NCBI GenBank assembly: GCA_900299025.1
Contig: OMIE01000092.1
Coordinates: forward strand, 1-56,120
DNA from: Burkholderiaceae bacterium
Lineage (GTDB): Bacteria; Pseudomonadota; Gammaproteobacteria; Burkholderiales; Burkholderiaceae_E
Direction of reading: 5' to 3'
Length of the DNA: 56,120 nt
In this document: positions 6,427 through 14,975 of the stretch, one piece after another
Layout: each line of letters begins with the position of its first letter
Numbering within the stretch: position 1 is the stretch's first letter
The notes under the pieces: model-generated
What the model was told of the DNA's origin: nothing
What the model saw: only the letters and a program-made list of their open reading frames with translations
Databases searched by the model: none
Program-made: the position numbers and the translations under genes

Positions 6427-7583
6427 CTGATTCAAACCAAGGGCATCTTGCTGAGAATATTGTTCATTTCGCGCGGGTACTACGGACCGCGGGATTGGCG
6501 ATTTCAAGCGACCGGATAGTCATGGCCACCGAAGCCGTCCTCGCAGTTGGCCTAGCGTCGCTAGACGATTTGCGCTATACCTTGTGTTGCACGTTAACCA
6601 GCAGTGCAGATCAGCAAAGTCTCTTCGATCAAGCTTTTACAGCATTTTGGCGCGATCCCGATTTACTTGGTAAGGCCATGCAAATGCTCTTGCCAAAGGT
6701 CGATGGCGGTATGGCATCACCACAAGAAGCAAACCGAAGGCTATCCGAGGCCTTGGCTCCACCTGCAAGAGCGCGCAGCGCCTCGGATCAAGACGATGCT
6801 GAGCCACAGACGCTTGAAGCGACCATGAGTTTTTCAAATCGAGAATTGCTACAAAAGGCTGACTTTGAAACACTTAGCGCTGCAGAGTGGATCGCGGTAA
6901 GCAGGTTGATTTCACAAATGCTGCCTCAGATGCCGCTTGTACTATCAAGACGAAAGCAGCCTGCATGGCACCGAGGTCCGATCGATATGCGTCGCGTCGC
7001 ACGCTATGCACTTCGAAGCGGCGGTGAGATCATGCAGCTGCCTCGGCGCTTGCCTCGAAAGCAAGCGATGCGGGTCGTCGCCTTGCTTGATATCTCAGGT
7101 TCGATGACGAGTTATTCGCGCATGTTCTTATATTTTTTGCATGCGCTCACGCGTGCCGACCCTCGCACACAAACACTGGTCTTTGGTACTCGACTGAGCG
7201 ATTTGTCATCTGCGATGCGCGAGCATGACCCTGATGAGGCGGTGGCAGCAGCGGTAAGTCTTGTTCATGACTGGAATGGCGGGACTCGTATCGCATCAAA
7301 TCTAGCACGATTTAATAAAGATATCGGTCATCGGATGGCTGGATCACGAAGTATGGTTTTACTTGTGACCGACGGCTTAGAGCGCGATGATCCAACTGCG
7401 CTTGGCAGGGAAGCGGCGCGATTAGCAAGACGCTGCCGTCGGTTGATTTGGCTAAACCCTTTACTTCGGTATCACGGTTTCGAACCTAAAGCGAGCGGTG
7501 TGCGCGCGCTATTACCCCATGTCAACGAGCACCTACCGGTTCACAATCTCCAAAGCCTGATGGCCATTGCAAAACTCAGCTAA
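6423..7583 (+). CDS. CoxE-like VWA domain protein
   Basis: A 386-residue soluble protein. The C-terminal half (about 215-375) is a von Willebrand A domain with a MIDAS motif DISGSM followed by SRMFLYFLHALTR and the later VTDGLERDD. The N-terminal half is the helical region found in CoxE, the accessory factor of aerobic CO dehydrogenase and related molybdenum enzymes, and in general MoxR-associated VWA proteins. CoxE proteins normally work with a MoxR/CoxD AAA+ ATPase, but none is encoded in the window. It overlaps dsbB by four bases. It may load a metal centre or act as a chaperone for an enzyme encoded elsewhere; the client is unknown. Confidence 0.8.
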   Translation: MTDSNQGHLAENIVHFARVLRTAGLAISSDRIVMATEAVLAVGLASLDDLRYTLCCTLTSSADQQSLFDQAFTAFWRDPDLLGKAMQMLLPKVDGGMASPQEANRRLSEALAPPARARSASDQDDAEPQTLEATMSFSNRELLQKADFETLSAAEWIAVSRLISQMLPQMPLVLSRRKQPAWHRGPIDMRRVARYALRSGGEIMQLPRRLPRKQAMRVVALLDISGSMTSYSRMFLYFLHALTRADPRTQTLVFGTRLSDLSSAMREHDPDEAVAAAVSLVHDWNGGTRIASNLARFNKDIGHRMAGSRSMVLLVTDGLERDDPTALGREAARLARRCRRLIWLNPLLRYHGFEPKASGVRALLPHVNEHLPVHNLQSLMAIAKLS

Positions 7584-7627
7584 AGGCGCATTGTTGTTGG
7601 TTTTATAGGGCAACAGAATTTATGGGT

Positions 7628-8554
7628 TTAATAAACCTCGGGAATGTACATTTCCAGAGGCACCGGAGTACGAAAATACTCTGGATTTCTAACCCTCTCC
7701 GGAAGTACCACTTCTTCATGCTGCACTTCCTGATACGGAACCTGATGCAGCAAATGATGAATGCAATTCAATCTTGCTCGTTTTTTATCGACGGCCGCCA
7801 CAACATGCCAGGGTGCTTCATCGATATGAGTCCGCTCCAGCATATTCTCTTTAGCCCGTGTGTAGTCTTCCCAACGCTTGCGGCTTTCGAGATCCATAGG
7901 GCTGAGTTTCCACTGCTTTAAGGGATCATGAATACGCGCAAGGAATCTTGCGTGCTGCTCCTCATCGGTGATCGAAAACCAATACTTCACGAGTTTGATA
8001 CCGCTTCTAACCAGCATGCGTTCAAACTCGGGCGTTGAACGAAAGAATTCTTCGAGATCGTTATCGTTACAAAAACCCATCACTTTCTCGACGCCTGCCC
8101 TGTTATACCAACTACGATCAAAGAGCACGATCTCGCCAGCAGCGGGAAGATGAGAAACATAACGTTGGAAATACCATTGCGTTTTCTCGCGATCGTTTGG
8201 TGCAGGCAAGGCTGCGACCCGACAGACACGCGGATTTAGTCGCTGGGCAATACGTTTGATCACGCCGCCTTTACCTGCCGCATCGCGTCCTTCAAAGACA
8301 ACCACAAGGCGGAATTTATGCGCGACAACCCAGTCTTGTAACTTGACCAGTTCACGCTGCAGTCGAATCAACTCGGTGAAGTAAACCCTGCGCGGTAAGG
8401 CACTAGCCGATTCAACGATGTTTGGATGCTCGCCACCAGCCGGAAACACAAGGGTTTCATCTTCGAGCTCAAGCTCGAGTTCTTCGTCTAGGGTATCAAG
8501 CAATTCCTCGCGAAGTCTCTCCATCGCCTGACTATCTAACGTTTTCTCGTCCAT
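7628..8554 (-). CDS. ppk2: Polyphosphate kinase 2
   Basis: A 308-residue PPK2-family enzyme, which transfers phosphate between polyphosphate and nucleoside di- or monophosphates. Walker A is FEGRDAAGKGG, Walker B is EIVLFDRSWYNRAGVE, and the lid Arg-rich module follows (PNDREKTQWYFQRY). The family core spans about residues 55-280. The acidic N-terminal ~45 residues are an extension. I placed the start at the ATG at 8554 because AGAGG sits six bases upstream; ATGs at 8560 and 8584 are in frame but have poorer sites. It is the last gene of a minus-strand group with nadX and the hydrolase, with 39 bp to the hydrolase stop. The family is certain; the preferred nucleotide cannot be told. Confidence 0.92.
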   Translation of the reverse strand: MDEKTLDSQAMERLREELLDTLDEELELELEDETLVFPAGGEHPNIVESASALPRRVYFTELIRLQRELVKLQDWVVAHKFRLVVVFEGRDAAGKGGVIKRIAQRLNPRVCRVAALPAPNDREKTQWYFQRYVSHLPAAGEIVLFDRSWYNRAGVEKVMGFCNDNDLEEFFRSTPEFERMLVRSGIKLVKYWFSITDEEQHARFLARIHDPLKQWKLSPMDLESRKRWEDYTRAKENMLERTHIDEAPWHVVAAVDKKRARLNCIHHLLHQVPYQEVQHEEVVLPERVRNPEYFRTPVPLEMYIPEVY

Positions 8555-8593
8555 GGCCATCCTCTGGTGTCGCCAAAATATCAAGTAGAAGAT

Positions 8594-9631
8594 TTACTCA
8601 GATTGATTGCCAGATGATGACGAAGGCTGCAAAAAGTCGCGTATTGCCCTGGCCGTTGCTTCAGGTTTTTCTTCAGCGATAAAGTGGCCGCAGTCCAGGC
8701 TGAGCTCGCGAACAGTCCTTGCCCAGCGCTGCCATGTCGCTAAGGGTGACTGGCTATTTAGGTATTGCTGGGCCCAAATCACGAGCACATCGCATTCGAT
8801 TTTCCGCGCAGCCTCCCTATCTGCCAGGTCATTCAATCGATCGACGGTGGCACCAGCGCGATAATCTTCACAACAAGCTTCAATCATTCGCGCTTGGGCA
8901 TAGCGCTGTTCGTAATCTTTCATAGCACGTGGATCAAGCGTGGCCCCGCGCCCTTGCCAGCGTCCGATCAAGTGATGTAAATAGTAGATCGGATCGGCAC
9001 CGATCAGGCGTTCAGGCAGTGGAGCTGGCTGTGCCAACAACAGCCAATGGTAGCTGCGCAGCGCCCCTGACATCGCCATGCGCTCCCACATATCAAGTGT
9101 TGGAACGATATCAAGCACAATCAGTTTTGTAATCGCCTTTGGATGATCCAAGGCCAGGCGATATGCAACACGACCACCCCGATCGTGTCCACATACTGCA
9201 AAGGTCGAGTACCCCATCGTTTGCATCATGGCAATCGCATCCGCGGCCATGCTACGTTTGCTATAGGCTTGATGATCATCGCTGGCTGAGGGTCCCAAAC
9301 TTCGCCCATAGCCTCGCAGATCTGGAATAACAAGCGTGAAATGATCTCGAAGCCGAGCAGCCACGGCATGCCAGGCAGCAAGTGTTTGCGGGTAACCGTG
9401 CAGTAACAACAAGGGTGGACCACGGCCTGCACTGAGCCAAAATAGATCGGCCCCCTGATGTTTTAACCGATGACTACTAAAGCCAGGGAAAAGGCTAACA
9501 AGCGGGTCTGTTTCACTGCCAAGCACCATCAAGCTTTCATGGCATTGACGCTCACTTTGGGCTTGGCTTTGACCTTCACTTTGAACTTCACCTTGAGCGT
9601 CACTTTGGGCTTGGCTATGGTCCTGCTTCAT
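8594..9631 (-). CDS. Alpha/beta hydrolase, haloacetate dehalogenase-like
   Basis: A 345-residue alpha/beta hydrolase. The N-terminal ~30 residues are a Gln/Ser/Glu-rich low-complexity tail (QSQAQS-type repeats) absent from relatives. Then come LLLLHGYPQTLAAWH (oxyanion loop), PDLRGYGRS, the nucleophile motif VCGHDRGGR with Asp as nucleophile, and a C-terminal His in DCGHFIAEEKPE. An Asp nucleophile in GHDRG is the mark of the fluoroacetate dehalogenase/epoxide hydrolase branch rather than the Ser esterases. The substrate is unproven. The start is ATG at 9631, which avoids overlap with nadX; a longer reading frame exists. The cap region contains several Trp residues as in FAcD. Confidence 0.8.
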   Translation of the reverse strand: MKQDHSQAQSDAQGEVQSEGQSQAQSERQCHESLMVLGSETDPLVSLFPGFSSHRLKHQGADLFWLSAGRGPPLLLLHGYPQTLAAWHAVAARLRDHFTLVIPDLRGYGRSLGPSASDDHQAYSKRSMAADAIAMMQTMGYSTFAVCGHDRGGRVAYRLALDHPKAITKLIVLDIVPTLDMWERMAMSGALRSYHWLLLAQPAPLPERLIGADPIYYLHHLIGRWQGRGATLDPRAMKDYEQRYAQARMIEACCEDYRAGATVDRLNDLADREAARKIECDVLVIWAQQYLNSQSPLATWQRWARTVRELSLDCGHFIAEEKPEATARAIRDFLQPSSSSGNQSE

Positions 9632-9650
9632 GTTGTGCCTATACCGGGTA

Positions 9651-10448
9651 CTAGGTCCCAATCGCCAAGTGCCCACCCATCTTTCGTAAGAGGGCAATCA
9701 CTGATTGCGCGGTGATTCGGCCGGTTTTGGGGTTTTCTGAGGGAATATTTTCGATTTTCATGCTGAGTCTTGCCGCATCGGATTCGACGACAAGCTCATG
9801 GGTGTTGCGCGTAATGGTCGGGTCTGCCCAAATCTCAAGTTTGGTGCGATCGACGCCAATGCCGGCAAGCGATGCCGCTATCGCAACATTAAGGTTGGCT
9901 GGAAACCCGGTTGCAGCTTCGCGCGCTGAGCCCGCATAAAGTTGCATGGGCTCCTTAATACCCAACACCTCGATGCCTCGTTGGACAAGAAAAGGTGCGC
10001 CGTGAAAGCCAAGCGGTGGTTTGCTGCTCTTCATGGTGACTGAGTGAATTTCCCCCTCTGCCGCAGCAATGATGGCATCAAGTCCAATCAATGCCCCTGT
10101 TGGGATATGAATTTTTGCACCGTGGGCCTTTGCGAGCTCGATCAGATCTTCATTGAGCAAGAGGGCGCCAACGCTTAGGATGACCAGGTCTTTACCGGCT
10201 TGGAGCACAGGCTCTGCCAGCTCGCGCAAAAAGGCCGCAGGCGCTGATTCGATCACGATATCGGCATGCTGAGCCAGTGCGTTGAGCGCGAGCACCCGCG
10301 GTGGCCTTTTTAGCCCAGTTAAAAATTCACTTGCCTTTTGTGGATTTCCAACGGCCACAGCCTCGAGCGCCATGCCTGGGATACCGTCATCGAGCGCCTT
10401 GGCGATTTTTCGTCCGATGGCACCCATGCCGGCAATTGCAACGTTCAT
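9651..10448 (-). CDS. nadX: L-aspartate dehydrogenase
   Basis: A 265-residue NAD(P)-dependent aspartate dehydrogenase, giving iminoaspartate for NAD synthesis or deaminating aspartate. The N-terminal Rossmann motif is VAIAGMGAIGRKIA. The family landmarks ESAPAAF, LSVGALL and IPTGALIGLDAI are present, and the catalytic His lies in the TITRNTHEL block near residue 214. The ATG at 10448 is chosen because AGGA lies seven bases upstream; an in-frame ATG eight codons earlier has none. It is first in a minus-strand group with the hydrolase and PPK2. It faces the quinone reductase gene across ~175 bp. Confidence 0.88.
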   Translation of the reverse strand: MNVAIAGMGAIGRKIAKALDDGIPGMALEAVAVGNPQKASEFLTGLKRPPRVLALNALAQHADIVIESAPAAFLRELAEPVLQAGKDLVILSVGALLLNEDLIELAKAHGAKIHIPTGALIGLDAIIAAAEGEIHSVTMKSSKPPLGFHGAPFLVQRGIEVLGIKEPMQLYAGSAREAATGFPANLNVAIAASLAGIGVDRTKLEIWADPTITRNTHELVVESDAARLSMKIENIPSENPKTGRITAQSVIALLRKMGGHLAIGT

Positions 10449-10623
10449 CGACTTGTCCTGCTGATTACGCATCGTCTATCCCTTGAGCGATGTTTTATAA
10501 GAGAAAATCCCCAACATTGAAACAGTAGCTCACCCAATGGGCAGCGGACTATGGCAATGTGGCTTCCGAATGTAGCTCATCCTGTCAACACGAGTTGGCG
10601 CTTCCCCTTAGTCTGGAGCCAGC

Positions 10624-11613
10624 ATGCGAACCCAAGCGATACAGATCACCGACTTTGGTGGTCCGGAAGTCTTAAAAGCCACCGACATTGAGATTGGCGA
10701 ACCCGCCCAAGGCGAAGTCCGAGTACGTCATCAGAGTGTGGCGGTCAATTTTGTTGATGTTTATCACCGGATAGGACAACTTCATGGTGATGGCCCCAAA
10801 CCACCCTTTATCGCTGGCGTTCAGGCCAATGGCGTCATCGAAGCCCTTGGTGAAGGACTAGCCGAAAGCGATTTGCGAGTCGGTGATCGGGTCACCTACG
10901 CCAATATTGGTATCGGCAGCTATGTCGGCCATCGCAACCTGCCCGCTGATCGTCTCGTCAAAATACCCGAGGCACTAAGCGATGAAATCGTTGCCGCTTC
11001 CTACCTGCGCGGACTGACTGCGCATTACCTGCTCAAGCGCCTCTACAAGGTCCAAGCGGGCGATACGGTCCTCATCCACGCTGCCGCAGGCGGTGTAGGC
11101 CAATTAATGGTTCAATGGGCAAAAGCCTTAGGCGCCATCGTCATCGGCACGGTTTCAAACGAGGAAAAGGCTGCCTTGGTGCAACGTCTTGGTTGCGACT
11201 ATCCCATCGTCTACACCAAAGAAAATTTCGCTAACCGCGTGCTGCAAATCACCGACGGTGAAGGCGTACCGGTTGTGTATGACTCGGTCGGACGCGATAC
11301 CTTTAAAGAGTCGCTTCGCTGTACCCGTCCGATGGGTATTGCAATCAACTACGGCACCGCCTCGGGGCAGGTCGAACCCTTTCCTTTGCAAGACTTGCAC
11401 AGTAAATCGCTCTCGGTTTGCAGGCCAACGCTAAGAACCTGGATTGCCAAGCGGAGCGACTTACTTCGGGCCTCTCACGAACTTTTTGATTTGCTGGGCA
11501 GCGGACGCCTGCGAATCGATATCGCCGCGCATGTGCCCTTGCACGATGCTGCTCAAGCCCATCGCTTAATTGAAGATCGTCGAACCGCCGGGGCAATCAT
11601 TCTAGACCCTTAA
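10624..11613 (+). CDS. NADPH:quinone oxidoreductase (MDR family)
   Basis: A 329-residue zinc-free medium-chain reductase. The N-terminal GroES-like part has VNFVDVYHRIGQ; the nucleotide-binding part has HAAAGGVGQLMVQWAKALGA and YDSVGRDTF, as in Qor. The enzyme reduces quinones or enones with NADPH. The start is supported by GGAG five bases before the ATG. It is the first of a plus-strand run continuing with the Bug protein, a second MDR and the efflux pair, although a promoter-sized gap with palindromes separates it from the Bug gene. Confidence 0.88.
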   Translation: MRTQAIQITDFGGPEVLKATDIEIGEPAQGEVRVRHQSVAVNFVDVYHRIGQLHGDGPKPPFIAGVQANGVIEALGEGLAESDLRVGDRVTYANIGIGSYVGHRNLPADRLVKIPEALSDEIVAASYLRGLTAHYLLKRLYKVQAGDTVLIHAAAGGVGQLMVQWAKALGAIVIGTVSNEEKAALVQRLGCDYPIVYTKENFANRVLQITDGEGVPVVYDSVGRDTFKESLRCTRPMGIAINYGTASGQVEPFPLQDLHSKSLSVCRPTLRTWIAKRSDLLRASHELFDLLGSGRLRIDIAAHVPLHDAAQAHRLIEDRRTAGAIILDP

Positions 11614-11635
11614 AGAGGGCGGCCAGATCTTGATC

Positions 11636-11659
11636 TTACATTCTTTTATGTAACGTTAC
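11636..11659. promoter_or_regulatory. Overlapping palindromes upstream of the Bug protein
   Basis: TTACAT-N6-ATGTAA (11636-11653) is a perfect inverted repeat and overlaps GTAACGTTAC (11650-11659), a perfect 10-bp palindrome with the central CG usual in LacI/GalR operators. The A/T-rich stretch after it carries TATAAC at 11673-11678, a fair -10. Together these look like a controlled promoter for the transporter gene at 11707. Confidence 0.45.
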
Positions 11660-11706
11660 TTTATCTTGTTTTTATAACTACGAATCAAAAGTAAAAGGAG
11701 ACCACC

Positions 11707-12717
11707 ATGATCGATCTGAAAACACGCAGAGCACTGCTGTCTTCGGGCGCAGCACTGTCTGCCGGCACCCTGCTTGCGGCAGGCTGGTGTCGAGAGTCTA
11801 TCGCGCAAGCAAAAAAGACTTGGCCCGAGCGACCCGTTAAGCTGGTATTAGGTTATCCAACAGGTGGCGCTGCTGATGCCGTTGCCCGCCCGATGCAAAA
11901 CAAAATTGAAGCTGCTATCGGCCAACCACTTATTTTCGAGTACAAGCCAGGGGCAGGGGCTACGATTGGTGCAGACTTTACAGCAAAGTCCGCCCCTGAT
12001 GGCTATACTATTCATTACGCAGACTCAGGCCCACTCACCATTCTTCCCAACGGTAAAAAGCTCTCTTATGATCCAGTAAAGAGCTTTTCACCCATTGGCA
12101 TCGCTTGCAGTGGTGGCACGGCCCTGGTAGCCCACCCCTCAGTATCGGCTAATAACCTTGAAGAACTATTGCGCTTGATACGCGCCAAACCGGGTGGCAT
12201 GACTTACGGCACCTCAGGAATCGGCGGTGCGGGTCATCTTGCAGGCGAACTCTTTCAGTCGATGACAAAAACCGACATGGTTCATGTCCCCTACAAAGGC
12301 GGTGGTCCGGCTATGGTTGAATTGCTCGGCGGACAAGTGCCCCTCTTATTCGCTTCGATGCCGACCGCGGTACCACACATCAAGTCGGGCAAAATAAAAG
12401 TGCTTGGCGTCACAAGTGCCACCCGATCATCGGCTCTTCCTCAAGCACCCACGATCGCCGAACAGGGTCTAAGTGGCTTTGAAGCGGCTATTTGGTGGGG
12501 CCTTTTGGGACCGGCAGGCATGCCAGCCGATATCGTTCAAAAACTTAATGCAGCCATGAATGCAGCCTTGAGCGACGCCGCAGTTGCCGAAAAAGTCCGC
12601 TCACAAGGCTATGAACCGATGACATCAACGCCAGCCGAATGCGCGGCACGCATCGTGGCAGACCTGGCTAAATGGGGCAAGGTCATTCGCGATGCAAAAA
12701 TAACATTTGAGGGATAA
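11707..12717 (+). CDS. Bug/TctC-family tripartite tricarboxylate transporter solute-binding protein
   Basis: A 336-residue periplasmic binding protein. The N-terminus has a Tat-like signal (TRRALLSSGAALSAG, then LLAAG), with probable cleavage after SIAQA. The mature part starts with WPERPVKLVLGYPTGGAADAVAR, the typical Bug opening that contacts the ligand carboxylate, and has GTSGIGGAGHLAGELF and VPYKGGGPAMVELLGGQV further on. Burkholderiales have many Bug paralogues without cognate TctAB, as here. The ligand is probably a carboxylate but unidentified. The site AAAAGGAG seven bases before the ATG is strong. The stop precedes the next MDR gene by 13 bp. Confidence 0.92.
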   Translation: MIDLKTRRALLSSGAALSAGTLLAAGWCRESIAQAKKTWPERPVKLVLGYPTGGAADAVARPMQNKIEAAIGQPLIFEYKPGAGATIGADFTAKSAPDGYTIHYADSGPLTILPNGKKLSYDPVKSFSPIGIACSGGTALVAHPSVSANNLEELLRLIRAKPGGMTYGTSGIGGAGHLAGELFQSMTKTDMVHVPYKGGGPAMVELLGGQVPLLFASMPTAVPHIKSGKIKVLGVTSATRSSALPQAPTIAEQGLSGFEAAIWWGLLGPAGMPADIVQKLNAAMNAALSDAAVAEKVRSQGYEPMTSTPAECAARIVADLAKWGKVIRDAKITFEG

Positions 12718-12730
12718 GCAGGTAATGACC

Positions 12731-13726
12731 ATGCAAGCCGCATACTACCGTCGCAAGGGGCCAGCCGCTGAGGTCTTGCAACTTGGCGAGCTCGAGACAC
12801 CGCAGCCAGCGCAAGGCGAGGTAAGAGTTCGTATTAAAGTTTCAGCGGTCAATCCGTCAGACACCAAAAACCGTGGCGGCCATCGTGGCAATATCCACAT
12901 GCCCTTTCCTTTGATCATTCCGCATCAGGACGGATCAGGGATTATCGAAGCCGTCGGTGAAGGTGTTTCCAAAGATCGTATCGGCGAGCGCGTTTGGGTT
13001 TATGAGGCAACGCTTGGCAGAGCTTTAGGAACTTGCGCTAGCTTTTGTTGCGTTCCATCTTCAAAAGCTATAACGCTACCTGATGCTGCTGACTTCGAAG
13101 CAGGTGCTTGTATGGGCATACCAGCCATGACAGCGCATCGTTGCGTCTTTGCCGATGGAAGTGTTGCTGGCAAGCGCGTCTTGGTCTTGGGCGGCGCAGG
13201 TGCCGTGGGTTTTTACGCAGTCCAAATGGCCAAACTCGATGGCGCGGCGTCGGTCATCGCCACGGTTTCGCGTCCCGAGCAGGCGCAGGTCGCTATCAAC
13301 GCGGGTGCAGATCATGTGATTAATTACAAAGAACAAGATCTGGTTGCCAGTTGTAGAGAGCTCTTTCACGAGGACAACCCCATTGATCGCGTGATTGATG
13401 TTGCCTTTGGAGCAAACCTTCCTCAAAGCCTTGCGCTTTTGCGAGCACGCGGTGTAATTGCGACTTATGCCTCGGATGCTGTTCCAGAACCTAGCATTCC
13501 CTTTTGGCCCATGCTTGCCAAAGACTTAACGGTTCGCTTTGTGCTGGTCTATGCGATGGGCGAGCAAGCACACAGGGATGCAGCGCTTTATATCAACGAA
13601 TCACTTAAGAAAAACCAGCTTAAGCATCAAATTTACAAACGCTATCATCTTCATGATGTTGTTTCGGCTCACGAGGACTGTGAGAGCATGAAAATTCTGG
13701 GTAAGGTGCTCATCCACCTGGATTAA
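12731..13726 (+). CDS. NADPH:quinone oxidoreductase (MDR family), second copy
   Basis: A 331-residue zinc-independent MDR. The N-terminus MQAAYYRRKGPAAEVLQLGE and VSAVNPSDTKNR match the quinone-reductase group, and VLVLGGAGAVGFYAVQMAKL is the cofactor loop. It differs clearly from the enzyme at 10624 and is not a recent duplicate. The start is the ATG at 12731, where AGGT lies seven bases upstream; in-frame ATGs at 12707 and 12725 would overlap or abut the Bug gene. It is four bases from the EmrA-like gene, so the two are surely co-transcribed. Confidence 0.86.
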   Translation: MQAAYYRRKGPAAEVLQLGELETPQPAQGEVRVRIKVSAVNPSDTKNRGGHRGNIHMPFPLIIPHQDGSGIIEAVGEGVSKDRIGERVWVYEATLGRALGTCASFCCVPSSKAITLPDAADFEAGACMGIPAMTAHRCVFADGSVAGKRVLVLGGAGAVGFYAVQMAKLDGAASVIATVSRPEQAQVAINAGADHVINYKEQDLVASCRELFHEDNPIDRVIDVAFGANLPQSLALLRARGVIATYASDAVPEPSIPFWPMLAKDLTVRFVLVYAMGEQAHRDAALYINESLKKNQLKHQIYKRYHLHDVVSAHEDCESMKILGKVLIHLD

Positions 13727-13730
13727 GACC

Positions 13731-14975
13731 ATGAGCCAAACTGTTACAGCCACTTTGCGACCTACTGGTCGCAAAGGACGACTTGCTGTTTTGAGCATCC
13801 TCGTTGTAATCATTGCATTAGGTGCTTTTAGTTACTGGGATCACTTCTTGCGCGATATCGTTGCGACTGATAACGCCTACGTACAAGGGCATGTGGTGCC
13901 GGTAAGCGCACTTACTGCCGGCACGATTCGCGAAGTCTACGTCGCAGAAACCGAGCATGTTCAGGCGGGACAGCCCTTAGTTGCCTTTGACGAAAGCGAC
14001 ATTGATATCCATTTGCAACAGCTTGAATCGGATCTTGGCAAAACCGTTCGTGAAATTACCGCTTTATCGCGACAGGTATCGGTCAGCGAAGCCCAAGTCA
14101 AAGCAAAGCATGCTGAGTGGATTCGCGCTCAACATGAGCTAGAACGTCATAAAGCGTATCGCGAACGGCGCGCTGCACTGGTCAATCGAGGACTAACTAC
14201 CCAGGAAGACTATAGAAACGCCGAGACACAAGTACGTTCGGCGGAGGCACAGGTTGAAGCGGCGCGCTCCCAATGGGAGGCCAGTCAACAGCAAGCGGTG
14301 GCCTCCAAAGCCTTGCTACGTGATAGTTCTATATTTGAGCACCCGACCGTATTGGGTCAGGTCGCCAAGCTTCGGGAGGCCTGGCTTGTGAAGCAGCGCG
14401 CTCAAATTCTTGCTCCAGTAAGCGGTCAGGTCGCCAAACGAAATGCTCAACCGGGTCAACGCGTTGCCCAGGGTAGTTCGATGATGGCAATTGTCCCGCT
14501 TGATCAGCTCTGGGTTGATGCCAACTTTAAGGAAAACCAAATTGCAGCTTTAAGGGTCGATCAGCCTGTGAGCCTCACAGCCGACCTCTATGGCGATGAA
14601 ATCCGCTTTCGTGGCCGCCTTCTTGGACTGTCCCCGGGAACCGGGACTGCATTCTCATTGCTACCTGCCCAGCAGGCAAGTGGCAATTGGGTCAAGGTTG
14701 TCCAGCGTGTACCGGTTCGAATTGCGATTGAACCCGACGATTTAAAAAGTTATCCCTTACGAGTCGGCTTATCCATGCGCGTTCGCGTTGATGTGAGTCG
14801 CAAAGACGGCTTGAGGCTAACCCATGTAAGCACTGAGACTGCAAATGCCCAAGAATTAATAGCAAATCCGGCGAAGCCGGCAAAGCAACCGAGTCAGCAA
14901 TCAGCGATTGCGGCCGAAGACCCCGCGATCCATGCAAAGATTCGAAGCATCATCGAACAGCATGCGCAGCCTTGA
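13731..14975 (+). CDS. emrA: EmrA/HlyD-family membrane fusion protein
   Basis: A 414-residue periplasmic adaptor of a tripartite drug efflux pump. There is one N-terminal transmembrane segment (about 20-40), a lipoyl half-motif DNAYVQGHVVPVSALTAGTI, a long coiled-coil hairpin (about 95-215, rich in Glu/Gln/Ala) and the second lipoyl/beta-barrel half with ILAPVSGQVAKRNAQPGQRV and LWVDANFKENQ. This is the EmrA architecture. A short Lys/Pro/Gln-rich tail follows. It is four bases downstream of the MDR gene and overlaps the partner transporter gene by 14 bases. An outer-membrane channel is not encoded nearby. Confidence 0.9.
   Translation: MSQTVTATLRPTGRKGRLAVLSILVVIIALGAFSYWDHFLRDIVATDNAYVQGHVVPVSALTAGTIREVYVAETEHVQAGQPLVAFDESDIDIHLQQLESDLGKTVREITALSRQVSVSEAQVKAKHAEWIRAQHELERHKAYRERRAALVNRGLTTQEDYRNAETQVRSAEAQVEAARSQWEASQQQAVASKALLRDSSIFEHPTVLGQVAKLREAWLVKQRAQILAPVSGQVAKRNAQPGQRVAQGSSMMAIVPLDQLWVDANFKENQIAALRVDQPVSLTADLYGDEIRFRGRLLGLSPGTGTAFSLLPAQQASGNWVKVVQRVPVRIAIEPDDLKSYPLRVGLSMRVRVDVSRKDGLRLTHVSTETANAQELIANPAKPAKQPSQQSAIAAEDPAIHAKIRSIIEQHAQP

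Noticed and set aside
7622-7921. Plus-strand frame opposite the ppk2 3' end
   Set aside because: Shadow of a well-defined enzyme; no ribosome binding site and no recognisable domain.
10583-10600. TGTCAA-N6-TTGGCG before the quinone reductase as a third copy of the shared operator
   Set aside because: Only one arm matches; the other arm and the spacer differ, so it is within chance expectation.
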